A stretch of DNA of 64,000 nucleotides from NCBI RefSeq assembly GCF_040676775.1, contig NZ_JBFAPP010000028.1:1-64000 (forward strand), in the 5' to 3' direction. A program made the position numbers and the translations under genes. Each line of letters begins with the position of its first letter. Position 1 is the first letter of the stretch. The notes under the pieces were generated by a model, which saw only the letters and a list, made by a program, of their open reading frames with translations, had not been told where the DNA came from and ran no database searches. Source of the DNA: Micromonospora_G sp040676775 (GTDB lineage Bacteria; Actinomycetota; Actinomycetes; Mycobacteriales; Micromonosporaceae). This document shows positions 7,926-16,842 of the stretch, in pieces.

Positions 7926-8402
7926 TCAACCGGGTGAGGTTTCGGACGAGGCGGCCCGACGGTATCGCCGTTCCTCCTCGGCGTGCTCCGGTGGCCCGAT
8001 CTTGTCGTAGAGGCCGGTGGCGAGCGTGATCAGGCCGAAGATCAGCGACACCACGACGGTCGCGACGGAGAAGTTGAGGATGTTCGCGTCGGTCTGGAGC
8101 ACGCTGAGCATGACCAGTCCGACGACCAGGAAGACCACGCCTGCGGTCAGGTTCATGAAGTGGCCGAGGTTGCCCCGCAGCGATGCGCCGATCATGATGA
8201 CGATCCCGAAGGCCACCGAGACCAGCGAGAACGCCAGGTTGGTACGCAGACCGAGGGCGTAGTTGCCCTCGCGTGCGAAGAGCGACTCACCGGCGGTTTC
8301 GACGATGCCGAAGATCCCGAAAATCAGGATGTAGAGGCCGACCAGTCCGGAAATGACCCGGTAGAGCGTGCGCGCCGGGTGGTTGATGGGGATGTGCGCC
8401 AC
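7926..8402 (-). CDS. DUF4383 family integral membrane protein (copy 1)
   Basis: A 158-residue small membrane protein with four hydrophobic segments at about 15-35, 55-75, 83-103 and 110-130. It begins MAHIPINHPARTLYRVISG, very like the neighbouring paralogue (MAHNPVNHPARPIYRAIGG). This N-terminal HPAR..YR motif and four-helix layout match the DUF4383 family, common in actinobacteria and of unknown function. The charged tail (HAEEERRYRRAASS) is probably cytoplasmic. It lies 112 nt downstream of its paralogue on the same strand and converges on the TetR gene, whose stop is 37 nt away. Confidence 0.82.
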   Translation of the reverse strand: MAHIPINHPARTLYRVISGLVGLYILIFGIFGIVETAGESLFAREGNYALGLRTNLAFSLVSVAFGIVIMIGASLRGNLGHFMNLTAGVVFLVVGLVMLSVLQTDANILNFSVATVVVSLIFGLITLATGLYDKIGPPEHAEEERRYRRAASSETSPG

Positions 8403-8514
8403 CGACTTCTCCTCCGTACGGGTGATGATTCTTCCGAATTGTCACCCAGATGAGGAGGCGGTTTCCGGCGAACACGGATCAGCCCCGGTCAGCGCACCCG
8501 GCGCCCGCCCCGGT

Positions 8515-8973
8515 TCAGAGGACCAGGCGCCCGTCCCGCCACGCCTGTGCCTCGTCCTCGGAGCCGACCCGGCCGTACATGCCGGCCATCAGCAGGACCA
8601 GCCCGGCGATCATGGTGACCACGACTCCGGCGATGCTGAAGTTGAGGTAGTTGGCGTCCGTACGGATCACCGCGAGGCCAGCCAGGCTGACCACCATCAG
8701 CAGGTAGCCGAACCACTTGTTGACCGCGGCGTCGATGTTGCGGCCCAGACCGGTGGCGATCAGGACGATCATGCCGAGTACCACGGCGAGCACCGAGTGG
8801 CCGAGGTTGGTGCCCTGGCCGAGCACGGTGGTGGTCTCGTCCTGGGCGAACGCTTCGTTGCCACCGGTCTCGATGAGCCCGAGGACACCGAAGATGACCA
8901 GGTATAGACCGGTCAGGCCGCCGATCGCCCGGTAGATCGGGCGTGCGGGGTGGTTGACGGGGTTGTGGGCCAT
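8515..8973 (-). CDS. DUF4383 family integral membrane protein (copy 2)
   Basis: A 152-residue protein with four hydrophobic helices, homologous along its whole length to the next gene downstream. Shared landmarks are the HPAR..YR start, LIETGGN versus IVETAGES, QGTNLGHS versus LRTNLAFS, and IRTDANYLNFSIAGVVV versus LQTDANILNFSVATVVV. The pair is therefore a tandem duplication that has diverged considerably. The function of DUF4383 proteins is not known. The start is the ATG at 8973, and the 107-nt region to the ABC-F stop holds no evident gene. Confidence 0.82.
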   Translation of the reverse strand: MAHNPVNHPARPIYRAIGGLTGLYLVIFGVLGLIETGGNEAFAQDETTTVLGQGTNLGHSVLAVVLGMIVLIATGLGRNIDAAVNKWFGYLLMVVSLAGLAVIRTDANYLNFSIAGVVVTMIAGLVLLMAGMYGRVGSEDEAQAWRDGRLVL

Positions 8974-9079
8974 AGTCGTAACTCTCCAACGCCGTGCCGG
9001 TGGGGGTCGTCAACTATTGTCCCGCATGCGGCGGTGTGACGCCGCACACGCCCGCCCCCAGCGGTCGGGGCGCCCGGGG

Positions 9080-10924
9080 TCAGGACCCCGGCACCTGCTC
9101 CGCGAGGGACAGCCAGCTCTCCTCGATCTGTTCCCGCTCGGCCCGTACGGCGCGCAGTTGGCCGTCCAGTTCGGCGACCTTGGCGTAGTCGGTGGAGTGT
9201 TCGGCCATCTGGTCGTGCAGCGCCGACTCGCGCTGGTCCAGCTTGCCGATCTGCCGTTCCAGCCTGCTCAGTTCCTTCTTCGCCAGCCGCACCTCGGCGG
9301 CGCTGAGCTGGGGCGTACCGGCTCCGTCGCCGTTGCCGCCCGGCCCGGTGCCGCCCGCGGGTGTGGCGGTTGCGGAGGCGACGGTCGCGGTGGGGGTCCG
9401 GCCGCCCTGGCCCGACTCGGCGCGGGCGAGGTATTCGTCGACGCCGCCGGGCAGGTGGACCAGTCGACCGTCGCCGAACATGCCGTAGACCACGTCGGTG
9501 ACCCGTTCGATCAGGTACCGGTCGTGGCTGGCCACGATGATCGTGCCGGGCCAGGAGTCGAGCAGGTCTTCCAGTGCGGCCAGGGTGTCGGTGTCGAGGT
9601 CGTTGGTGGGTTCGTCGAAGAGAAGCACGTTCGGCTCGGCGGCGAGCAGCCGGAGCATCTGCAACCGGCGGCGTTCACCACCGGAGAGGTCGCCGACCGG
9701 GGTCCAGAGTCGACGGTCGTCGAAGCCGAACACCTCGGCGAGCTGCGACGCGCCCAGTTCCCGGTCGCCGAGTACGACCCGCCGGGCCACCTCCTCGACG
9801 GCTTCGAGCACCCGCAACTGGTTGGGCAGCTCGGAGAGTTCCTGGGAGAGGAACGCCGGCCGTACGGTGGAACCGGTGTTGATCCTGCCCTTCTCCGGTT
9901 CGCGTACACCGGCGAGCAGGCGCAGCAGCGTGGTCTTGCCGGCCCCGTTGGCGCCCACGATCGCGATCCGGTCGCCGGGGCCGACCTGCCAGGTGAGGTC
10001 GTCGAGGATCAGTTTCGGGCCGGCCAGCAGGGTGACGTTCTCCAGGTCGTACACCTGCTTGCCGAGCCGGGAGGTGGCCATCCGTTGCAGCGACATGGTG
10101 TCGCGCGGCGGTGGCACGTCCGCGATCAGCGCGTTCGCGGCGTCGATCCGGAACTGGGGCTTGGAGGTACGGGCCGGCGGACCCCGGCGCAGCCAGGCGA
10201 TCTCCTTGCGGAGCAGGTTCTGCCGGCGGGCTTCGGTGGCGGCGGCGACCCGTTCCCGTTCCACCCGGGCCAGTGTCCAGGCGGCGAAGCCGCCCTCGTA
10301 GGCCCGTACGGTCTGGTCGCCGACCTCCCAGGTGGTGGTGCAGACCGCGTCGAGGAACCAGCGGTCGTGGGTGACGACCACGAGCGCGCCCCGTCGGTTG
10401 ACCAGGTGGCGGGCCAGCCAGTCGACCCCGGCCACGTCGAGGTGGTTGGTCGGTTCGTCCAGGATCAGCAGGTCGGCGGTGCGGACCAGGAGCGCGGCGA
10501 GCGCGACCCGGCGTCGTTCGCCACCGGACATCGGTCCGACCGGCTGGTCGAGCCCGAGGTACGGCATGCCGAGCCCGTCCAGGATTCCCCGGACTCCGGC
10601 GTCGCCGGCCCATTCGTGTTCGGCGCCCATGCTCTGGTCCAGCCAGGCGGTGCCGAGCACCACGTCCCGTACGGTCGCCTCGGCGTCCAGGTTCAGGGTC
10701 TGCGGCAGCCAGGCGACCCGCAGGTCACGGCGGTGGGTGACCCGCCCGTTGTCCGGTTCTTCGAGCTTGGTGAGCAGGCGGAGCAGGGTCGACTTGCCGG
10801 CCCCGTTCAGTCCGACGACGCCGATCCGGTCGGCGTCGTCGAGGCCGAGGGACACGTCGGTGAGCAGTTGCCCGGCCGCGCCATAGCCCTTGGACACCCG
10901 GTCCAGGTTGACGATGTTGGCCAC
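9080..10924 (-). CDS. ABC-F family ATPase (Uup/EttA-like translation factor)
   Basis: A soluble protein with two ABC ATPase domains and no membrane segments. ABC-F proteins act on ribosomes: they regulate or rescue translation, and some protect against antibiotics. Domain 1 has GLNGAGKST, SGGERRRVALA and LLILDEPTNHLD. Domain 2 has GANGAGKTT, SGGERRRLQML and VLLFDEPTNDLD. A Pro/Thr/Gly linker leads to a C-terminal coiled coil (about residues 535-610, KKELSRLERQIGKLDQRES), as in Uup. The GTG at 10924 is chosen because GGAAGG precedes it; an in-frame ATG lies 15 nt upstream. It is 105 nt downstream of ispE, a conserved actinobacterial adjacency. The housekeeping context argues against a dedicated resistance role. 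Confidence 0.92.
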   Translation of the reverse strand: MANIVNLDRVSKGYGAAGQLLTDVSLGLDDADRIGVVGLNGAGKSTLLRLLTKLEEPDNGRVTHRRDLRVAWLPQTLNLDAEATVRDVVLGTAWLDQSMGAEHEWAGDAGVRGILDGLGMPYLGLDQPVGPMSGGERRRVALAALLVRTADLLILDEPTNHLDVAGVDWLARHLVNRRGALVVVTHDRWFLDAVCTTTWEVGDQTVRAYEGGFAAWTLARVERERVAAATEARRQNLLRKEIAWLRRGPPARTSKPQFRIDAANALIADVPPPRDTMSLQRMATSRLGKQVYDLENVTLLAGPKLILDDLTWQVGPGDRIAIVGANGAGKTTLLRLLAGVREPEKGRINTGSTVRPAFLSQELSELPNQLRVLEAVEEVARRVVLGDRELGASQLAEVFGFDDRRLWTPVGDLSGGERRRLQMLRLLAAEPNVLLFDEPTNDLDTDTLAALEDLLDSWPGTIIVASHDRYLIERVTDVVYGMFGDGRLVHLPGGVDEYLARAESGQGGRTPTATVASATATPAGGTGPGGNGDGAGTPQLSAAEVRLAKKELSRLERQIGKLDQRESALHDQMAEHSTDYAKVAELDGQLRAVRAEREQIEESWLSLAEQVPGS

Positions 10925-11029
10925 GAGCCCACCTTCCATGATCAAAGGCGCCCCGGGTGCCGGTCGGGCCGGCACGAGGGGACGCCTGGAGTAGCTCAAG
11001 CCTACGCGGGTGCCGTACCCGTCGGCCGG

Positions 11030-11983
11030 TCAGATCACGCGGGCGCCGGGAACCGGGCCGGTGGCCGTACGGGCGGCGCGGCAGACCCCGGTGGTCTCGA
11101 GTTCGGCGGCGATCCGGCTGGCGGCGACGGCGTCGGCCGCGAGGAAGACGCAGGTGGGGCCGGAGCCGGAGACCATGCCGGCGAGCGCACCCGCGGCCTC
11201 GCCGGCCTTGAGGGTCGCCACCAGGGCGGGGCGCAGCGACTGGGCGGCGGCCTGCAGGTCGTTGCCGAGGGTCGCGGCGAGTACGGCGGGGCTGCGCTGG
11301 CGCAGTGCGGCGAGCAGTGCGTCGGCGTTCGGCAGCGGCGGTGGGGCGGCGCCGTCGGCGCGCAACCGGTCGAGTTCCCGGTACGCGGTCGGGGTGGACA
11401 GGCCGCCGTCGGCGATCGCGACCACCCAGTGCCAGGTGGTCGGCCGGGCCAGTACGGGGCTGACCGTCTCGCCCCGGCCGGTGCCGAGCGCGGTGCCGCC
11501 GAAGATCAGGAACGGTACGTCGGAGCCGAGGTCGGCGGCGATCGCGGCGAGTTGGTCGCGGGACAGGTTGGTGCCCCAGAGCGTGTCGCAGGCGACGAGC
11601 GCGGCGGCGGCGTCGGCGCTGCCGCCGGCCAGACCGGCGGCGAGCGGGATCTGCTTGCGCAGGTGCAGCCGGGCGTGTGCGGGCACCCCGGTGTGTGCGG
11701 CGAGCGCACGGGCGGCCCGGATGACGAGGTTGTCGTCGTCGAGCGCCAGCTCACCGGTCCCTTCCCCCTCCATCGTGAGGGTGAGGGTGTCGCCGCGCCG
11801 GGCGGTCAGCTCGTCGTAGAGCGCGATGGCGTGGTAGACGGTGTTCAGTTCGTGGTAGCCGTCGGGGCGCAGCGGGCCCACCCCGAGGTGCAGGTTGATC
11901 TTCGCCGGGACGCGTACCCGGACCGGGCCGGTCGCGGCGCGCCGGGACCGTTCATCGTCGTCGGGCCGCCATGCCTCGGTCAC
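11030..11983 (-). CDS. ispE: 4-diphosphocytidyl-2-C-methyl-D-erythritol kinase
   Basis: ATP-dependent kinase of the MEP pathway, phosphorylating the 2-hydroxyl of CDP-methylerythritol on the way to isopentenyl diphosphate. It has 317 residues with GHMP kinase motifs: PAKINLHLGVG near residue 25, DGYHEL, the phosphate loop PLAAGLAGGSADAAAAL near residue 120, and the third motif MVSGSGPTCVFL near residue 285. The start is GTG at 11983. It follows rsmA by 87 nt on the same strand, the order found across Actinobacteria. Confidence 0.96.
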   Translation of the reverse strand: MTEAWRPDDDERSRRAATGPVRVRVPAKINLHLGVGPLRPDGYHELNTVYHAIALYDELTARRGDTLTLTMEGEGTGELALDDDNLVIRAARALAAHTGVPAHARLHLRKQIPLAAGLAGGSADAAAALVACDTLWGTNLSRDQLAAIAADLGSDVPFLIFGGTALGTGRGETVSPVLARPTTWHWVVAIADGGLSTPTAYRELDRLRADGAAPPPLPNADALLAALRQRSPAVLAATLGNDLQAAAQSLRPALVATLKAGEAAGALAGMVSGSGPTCVFLAADAVAASRIAAELETTGVCRAARTATGPVPGARVI

Positions 11984-12070
11984 CGGGCACGGCCCCGGAC
12001 CCGTGGCGCCACCGCCGGGGTGACGTCGGGTGGGGACGGTAGGGGCCTCGTCGACAGCACGGGCGCCAGC

Positions 12071-12940
12071 CTACTCGGCGCGTTCGGCGTCGGTCGGGGC
12101 CGACGCGGCGATCGCGGCGAACTGCTCCACGGTGAGCGCCTCGCCCCGGGCGCCGGGGTCGACGCCGGCCGCGGTCAGCGCCGCCGCGGCCTGGTCCGCG
12201 CCACCGGCCCAGCCGGCGAGCGCGGCGCGCAGGGTCTTGCGGCGCTGCGCAAAGGCCGCGTCCACCACCGCGAAGACCTTCTTCCGGGGTACGTCGGTGC
12301 GGGGCGGCTCCCGGCGGGTGAAGGCGACGAGGCCGGAGTCGACGTTCGGCACCGGCCAGAAGACGTTCGGCGGGACCTTGCCGGCGCCCCGCGCGGTCGC
12401 GTACCAGGCGAGTTTCACCGACGGGATGCCGTACGTCTTGGAGCCGGGACCGGCGACCAGCCGGTCGGCGACCTCTTTCTGCACCATCACCAACCCCTGA
12501 CGCAGGCTCGGCAGTTCGGCGAGCAGGTGCAGCACCACCGGCACGGCAACGTTGTACGGCAGGTTCGCGACCAGCGCGGTCGGTGCCGGCTCGGCCAGTT
12601 CGGCGGCGGTGATCCGCAGCGCGTCGGCGCGGTGCACGGTCAACCGGTCGGCGGCGGTACCGGCGCGGTCGGCGACGGTCGCCGGCAGCGCCGCGGCCAG
12701 CGTCGGGTCGATCTCCACCACGTGTACGTGCGCGGCCGCGGTGAGCAGCCCGAGGGTGAGCGAGCCCAGTCCCGGGCCGACCTCCAGGGCGACGTCGTCC
12801 GGGGCGAGTTCGGCGGCGGCCACGATCCGGCGCACGGTGTTGGGGTCGTGGACGAAGTTCTGGCCCAGTTTCTTGGTCGGCGCGACGCCGAGGCGGGCGG
12901 CCAGTTCCCGGATCTCCGCCGGGCCGAGGAGTCCGGTCAT
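12071..12940 (-). CDS. rsmA: 16S rRNA (adenine1518/1519-N6)-dimethyltransferase
   Basis: Dimethylates two adjacent adenines in the 3' hairpin of 16S rRNA during 30S maturation (KsgA). With the ATG at 12940 (MTGLLGPAEIREL) the product has 289 residues. Visible motifs are KKLGQNFVHD, the SAM-binding EVGPGLGSLTLGLL, VEIDPTLA, and the catalytic NLPYNVAVPVV. The C-terminal domain includes RRKTLRAAL. The frame is open about 180 nt further upstream, but that part lacks homology-like features. The gene leads rsmA-ispE-ABC-F. In M. tuberculosis rpfB lies between tatD and ksgA; here that position holds a plus-strand Lrp gene. Confidence 0.96.
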   Translation of the reverse strand: MTGLLGPAEIRELAARLGVAPTKKLGQNFVHDPNTVRRIVAAAELAPDDVALEVGPGLGSLTLGLLTAAAHVHVVEIDPTLAAALPATVADRAGTAADRLTVHRADALRITAAELAEPAPTALVANLPYNVAVPVVLHLLAELPSLRQGLVMVQKEVADRLVAGPGSKTYGIPSVKLAWYATARGAGKVPPNVFWPVPNVDSGLVAFTRREPPRTDVPRKKVFAVVDAAFAQRRKTLRAALAGWAGGADQAAAALTAAGVDPGARGEALTVEQFAAIAASAPTDAERAE

Positions 12941-13158
12941 GAGGCCAGAGCCTACGGGGCGGTGTCGGGCCGCCGACCGGCACGCCGTGCCGGCTGTCCT
13001 GGACGGCCGGGGAGGCGCCGGGGCGGGCGACGGGAGGGACTGCCGGCCCTTCGGCCGGGGACGGCGACCGTGCCTTCGGCGTTCGGCTGCCGGAAACCTA
13101 CCGATCCGACACCCCGCGTACAACTCCGCTTTCCCTACCAGCTAGCCGAAAACTGGAC

Positions 13159-13296
13159 ATGGCGGCGTTGCTGACCGGCGTTCCGTACCCCACGCTGGTC
13201 ACCGTGGAACGACCGAACCCGATGATCCCCGCCCGTGACGGCCGGACGATCGCGGCGCCGATCTCCGGCGCCCCGTCGACCGTCTCCCCCGCGTGA
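13159..13296 (+). CDS. Possible 45-aa peptide coupled to the Lrp-family gene
   Basis: A short ATG-to-TGA frame in the 352-nt gap between rsmA and the Lrp regulator. Its third codon positions are about 90 percent G/C, as in real genes here. Its stop TGA overlaps the ATG of the regulator (TGATG), a usual sign of translational coupling. There is no good ribosome-binding site before its ATG and I recognise no domain. It could be a leader peptide, a small protein or chance. The rest of the gap (12941-13158) shows no convincing gene, promoter or repeat. Confidence 0.3.
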   Translation: MAALLTGVPYPTLVTVERPNPMIPARDGRTIAAPISGAPSTVSPA

Positions 13297-14396
13297 TGGC
13301 TTCCGGCCCGTACGACCTCGACCCGACCGACCGGCGAATCGTCGCCGCGCTGCAGGTCAACGGCCGGGCGAGTTGGACGGAGATCGCCGCGCTGATCGGG
13401 ACCTCGGTCACCACGGTGGCCCGCCGGGCCCAGCAGCTGATCGCCGGGGGGCTGGTCAAGGTGGCCGTCGCACCACAGCCCGGTGGCGGCCCGGTCGACC
13501 TGCTGATCGTCCGGGTCCGCTGTGCGCCCGGCAGTCAGCTGCCGACCGCGCGGGCGTTGGCCGCCCGGCCCGAGGTGCGGTTCGTCGCCGTGCTGACCGG
13601 CGCCCACGATCTGGTCGCCGAGTTGCTGGTGCCGCGCGGGACCAGCATGCACAGCGTGCTCAGCGCGGTGCAGCGGATCCCGGGAGTGCAGGCGACCATC
13701 GCCGACCTGCTGCTGCACACGTACAAGTCGGACCATGAGTGGAGTCGCCGGCTGCTCGGGGACGACAGGCGGACGCCGACGCCGCCGGTGCACGACTGTC
13801 CGCCGGACCACCTCGACGAGGTGGACGAACGGATCATCGCCGCCCTGCGGCACGACGGGCGGACCAGCTTCCACGCCGTCGCGCTCGGCCTGGGCATCAG
13901 CGAGAGCACCGTACGGCGCCGGTTCGAGGCCCTGCACGGCGCCGGCTGCGTACAGGTCATCACGCTGGTCCCGGCGGCGGCGCTCGGGTTCGAGGCGGAG
14001 CTGCTGTTCTGGCTCTCGGTGACCCCGGCCCGGCTGGAGGCGGTCGCCCACGAACTCGCCGCGCTGACCGGGGTGCGCTACGTCGCGGCGACCCTCGGGC
14101 AGGAGTCGCTGATGTGCGAGGTGATCCTGCCGACCCATGCCGACGTACTGGAGTTCACCACCCGGACGCTGGCCCGGATCGACGGCGTACGGTCCTGGAG
14201 CGCCGGGGTGGAGCTGCTCACCGTCAAGCGCGGTTTTGTGCTCACCCCGTGGACGGCCGGTCGCCCCGGCACCGGGCCGGCGGCCCGTACCGCCTCCGGC
14301 ACCGCCACCGACGCCTCCTCCGAGGAGACGCTTCCCCGCCCCCGGGGAGTCCGCGGCGGCCGTCGTACGCCGAGGGTGCCGGCCCGCCGCTCCTGA
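13296..14396 (+). CDS. Lrp/AsnC-family regulator with two tandem modules
   Basis: Double-length feather/famine regulator of 366 residues. Module 1 has a winged HTH at about residues 8-65 (LDPTDRRIVAALQVNGRAS, TEIAALIGTSVTTVARRAQQ), followed by an AsnC ligand-binding region with FVAVLTGAHDLVAELLV. Module 2 has an HTH at about 172-230 (LDEVDERIIAALRHDGRTS, LGLGISESTVRRRFEAL) and a second AsnC-like domain ending VRSWSAGVELL. Single-module Lrp proteins are about 150 residues. The fused form is known in actinomycetes and can make a pseudo-dimer within one chain. GTG at 13293 is an alternative start. The last 35 residues are low-complexity and basic. Target genes are not evident. Confidence 0.9.
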   Translation: MASGPYDLDPTDRRIVAALQVNGRASWTEIAALIGTSVTTVARRAQQLIAGGLVKVAVAPQPGGGPVDLLIVRVRCAPGSQLPTARALAARPEVRFVAVLTGAHDLVAELLVPRGTSMHSVLSAVQRIPGVQATIADLLLHTYKSDHEWSRRLLGDDRRTPTPPVHDCPPDHLDEVDERIIAALRHDGRTSFHAVALGLGISESTVRRRFEALHGAGCVQVITLVPAAALGFEAELLFWLSVTPARLEAVAHELAALTGVRYVAATLGQESLMCEVILPTHADVLEFTTRTLARIDGVRSWSAGVELLTVKRGFVLTPWTAGRPGTGPAARTASGTATDASSEETLPRPRGVRGGRRTPRVPARRS

Positions 14397-14428
14397 CCCG
14401 CCCGACGGTCAGGAACGGCCCTCGGCCT

Positions 14429-15358
14429 TCACCAGGGTCCGAAGATGCGGTTCCCGGTGGCGGAGATCGCGGCGCACAGCTCGTCGAGGTCGGCACCGGT
14501 GGTCTCGGCCAGGGTGCGGACCGTCAGCGGGATCAGGTACGACGCGTTCGGTCGCCCCCGGTACGGCGTCGGCGTCAGGTACGGCGCGTCGGTCTCCACC
14601 AGGAGCTGGTCCAATGGGGTCACCTTCGCCGCCGCGCGCAACCCGCCCGCGTTGCCGAAGGTGACCGTGCCGGCGAAACTCAGTACGTAACCGCGTCGCA
14701 CGCACTCGGCCGCGAACTCCTCGTCGCCGGAGAAGCAGTGCAGCACCACGGTTGCCGGTGCGCCCTCGGAGTCGAGCACCCGCAGCACGTCGGCGTGCGC
14801 GTCGCGGTCGTGGATGACCAGCGCCTTGTCGAACCGCTTGGCGATCGCGATGTGCGCCCGGAAGCTCTCCTCCTGCGCCGCCCGCCCCTCGTCGCCGGTA
14901 CGGAAGAAGTCCAGCCCGGTCTCGCCGATGCCGCGTACCCGGTCCTGGCCGGCGAGCGCCTCGATCTCGCGCAGTGCCGCGTCGAGGTCGGGCAGGCGCG
15001 GCGCGTCGTTGGGGTGCAGGGCGACGGTGGCGAGCACGGCCGGGTACCGGGTGGCGGCCTCGGCGCCCCAGCGCGACGACTCCACATCGGTGCCGACCTG
15101 GACCAGCCGGTCGACACCAGCGGCGGCAGCGACCTCGATGAGGCGATTGACCGGATCCCCGCAAGGGGGTACGGGTACCGGTCCGGGTGCACCGGGGGGT
15201 ACGGGCGCGGGGGCTCCGGGGGTGCCGGATTCGGTGACGGTGATGTCGAGGTGGGTGTGGCTGTCCAGCACCGGCAGGGGCAGCGGCTCGGGCGCGGGCG
15301 GGAACTCCCCGGCCCGGCGGGCGGCCCGCTCGCGGCGGGATTCGGTCGGCTCAGTCAT
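14429..15358 (-). CDS. tatD: TatD-family metal-dependent hydrolase
   Basis: TIM-barrel metal-dependent hydrolase. Family members have 3'-5' DNase or D-aminoacyl-tRNA deacylase activity. Metal-site motifs are DSHTHLD near residue 30, GIGETGLDFF, VIHDRDAH, LHCFSGDEEF and ETDAPYLTP. The C-terminal GNRIFGPW is near the usual end. An unusual insertion rich in Pro, Gly and Ala (about 28 residues) lies directly after the HTHLD motif, where most TatD proteins have a short loop before the next helix. The start at 15358 gives 309 residues; an ATG 12 nt upstream is also possible. Its position between metG and rsmA matches the conserved actinobacterial order. Confidence 0.93.
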   Translation of the reverse strand: MTEPTESRRERAARRAGEFPPAPEPLPLPVLDSHTHLDITVTESGTPGAPAPVPPGAPGPVPVPPCGDPVNRLIEVAAAAGVDRLVQVGTDVESSRWGAEAATRYPAVLATVALHPNDAPRLPDLDAALREIEALAGQDRVRGIGETGLDFFRTGDEGRAAQEESFRAHIAIAKRFDKALVIHDRDAHADVLRVLDSEGAPATVVLHCFSGDEEFAAECVRRGYVLSFAGTVTFGNAGGLRAAAKVTPLDQLLVETDAPYLTPTPYRGRPNASYLIPLTVRTLAETTGADLDELCAAISATGNRIFGPW

Positions 15359-15540
15359 CGCCGTCAGCATCACATACCGACCCCGACCACTCGAGGCGTA
15401 CCCGGAGAGCCGATCATGGCTGGGCCGCGTGGTCGATGGTCGCTGCCCGTTGAGCCGACATCGACCATCCTTCGGTCGCACTCCCTGGCGGTTACCCGCC
15501 GTTTACCTCAACGGCACCGAACCCTCCTAGCGTCGCGCGC

Positions 15541-16791
15541 ATGAGCGTCACCCCCCAGACACGGGACGTGCCCGAGGCGCCAGCCGGGCTGGTGGTGACA
15601 CACGCCGGCGTGAACCACCCGGCCGAAGAACTCGCCCGCGGTGCGGCGTACGAGCTGTTCAGTGCCGACGAGCTGCCCGGATTCACCCGCGACCCGCGCC
15701 CGGACGCCCGCCGGCCATGGCACCGGTTCGTGCACGCCAGCGAGGTGAGCGCCGTGTACGGGCCCAGGTCGGGCGGCGACCCGGAGCTGGAGCCACCGCT
15801 GATGGCGCCGCTGAACCGGGCCCGGAACTGGGCGGACATCCACCAGCTCAGCCAGACCGCGGCCGGCGCCACCGACCCGATCCTGGCGAGCGTGCGCGCC
15901 TCGGCTCTGGTCCGCCGGGGCACCCCGATGGTCAAGGTGCTCTCCGCCCGCCAGCTCGCCGGGCACCTGCGCGGCTGGCTGCCGTACGGGTTCTGCTACC
16001 GCGAGTACGACATCGCCCACCTGCGTACGCCGGAGGACCTGTCGCTGCTGCGTACCGACCCGGAGGGGGGCCGGGAGGGGCAGGACGTCGCGTACGCGCT
16101 GCGCTGGCGGGCGATCGACCCGCTCGACTACGACGTACCCGGTGGTGACCGGCACGCGGGCCTGGTGGCGATCCCGCCGCACGACCGGGTCGGGCCGCCG
16201 GTGCTGGGCACCGGGTTCACCCCCAGCGGGCGGCACCTGATCCCGGAGTTCGTCACCCGGGACATGGCCGACCTGCCGTTGCCGGCGAACGCGGCCCTGG
16301 TGGCGTACTCGCCGGCCGGTGACGAGGTGGTGCTCTACACGTACCAGCCGGAGCAGCGAGCGTGGCTGCGGATGGCCGGTCCGCGCTGGCGGCACCTGCT
16401 GGCCTCGGTGCCGGGCATCTCGCCGGACCAGGAGTACCTGCCGATCGGCGAGACCGCCCGGACCACGCAGCTCGTCGGCGACTACCACGACCAGGAGTAC
16501 GAGGCGATCGCCGACCTGCCCGGCGGTTTCCGGGTGCTGGCGATGACCCGGGCGGCGCGTTACCCGGTCGAGGGGGTTCGCCGCCGGGCCCGGTATGCCA
16601 CCTGGCGGGGCGTGCTCTGCCTGGTCCTGGGCGAGGAGACCGGTTGGCTGCGGTTGCGGCTGTGCCGGCCGAACCCGGACAGCGTGGCGGCCTGCGGCGC
16701 GCAGTGTTACGAACGCGGCATCTACGAGTCCTGGGCCCCGGCGCCGGAGGTCACCGACGACCGGCTGATCGACCTGCCGTACGGCCGCTGA
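15541..16791 (+). CDS. Hypothetical protein, 416 aa
   Basis: I do not recognise this protein. It has no signal peptide or membrane segment and looks like a globular cytoplasmic protein with even hydrophobic and charged residues and strong GC3 coding bias. Conserved-looking stretches include VVTHAGVNHPAEELARGAAY, FVHASEVSAVYGP, YGFCYREYDIAHLRTPEDL and YERGIYESWAP. The repeated Trp/Tyr-rich segments around residues 255-300 suggest a mixed alpha/beta fold. It stands alone: tatD is divergent 182 nt upstream and the siderophore binding protein is convergent downstream. A role in stress response or secondary metabolism cannot be argued from context. Confidence 0.8.
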   Translation: MSVTPQTRDVPEAPAGLVVTHAGVNHPAEELARGAAYELFSADELPGFTRDPRPDARRPWHRFVHASEVSAVYGPRSGGDPELEPPLMAPLNRARNWADIHQLSQTAAGATDPILASVRASALVRRGTPMVKVLSARQLAGHLRGWLPYGFCYREYDIAHLRTPEDLSLLRTDPEGGREGQDVAYALRWRAIDPLDYDVPGGDRHAGLVAIPPHDRVGPPVLGTGFTPSGRHLIPEFVTRDMADLPLPANAALVAYSPAGDEVVLYTYQPEQRAWLRMAGPRWRHLLASVPGISPDQEYLPIGETARTTQLVGDYHDQEYEAIADLPGGFRVLAMTRAARYPVEGVRRRARYATWRGVLCLVLGEETGWLRLRLCRPNPDSVAACGAQCYERGIYESWAPAPEVTDDRLIDLPYGR

Positions 16792-16842
16792 CCCACGGGC
16801 GGCGGGTCGCGTACGGCGATCGGCCAGCCGGCCGTACGGCAT

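Noticed and set aside
8954..13174. A 1406-codon open frame on the plus strand.
   Set aside because: It is antisense to the ABC-F, ispE and rsmA genes, whose motifs are unambiguous. GC-rich codon bias suppresses stops on the opposite strand. Its translation is low-complexity Gly/Arg/Val with no domain.
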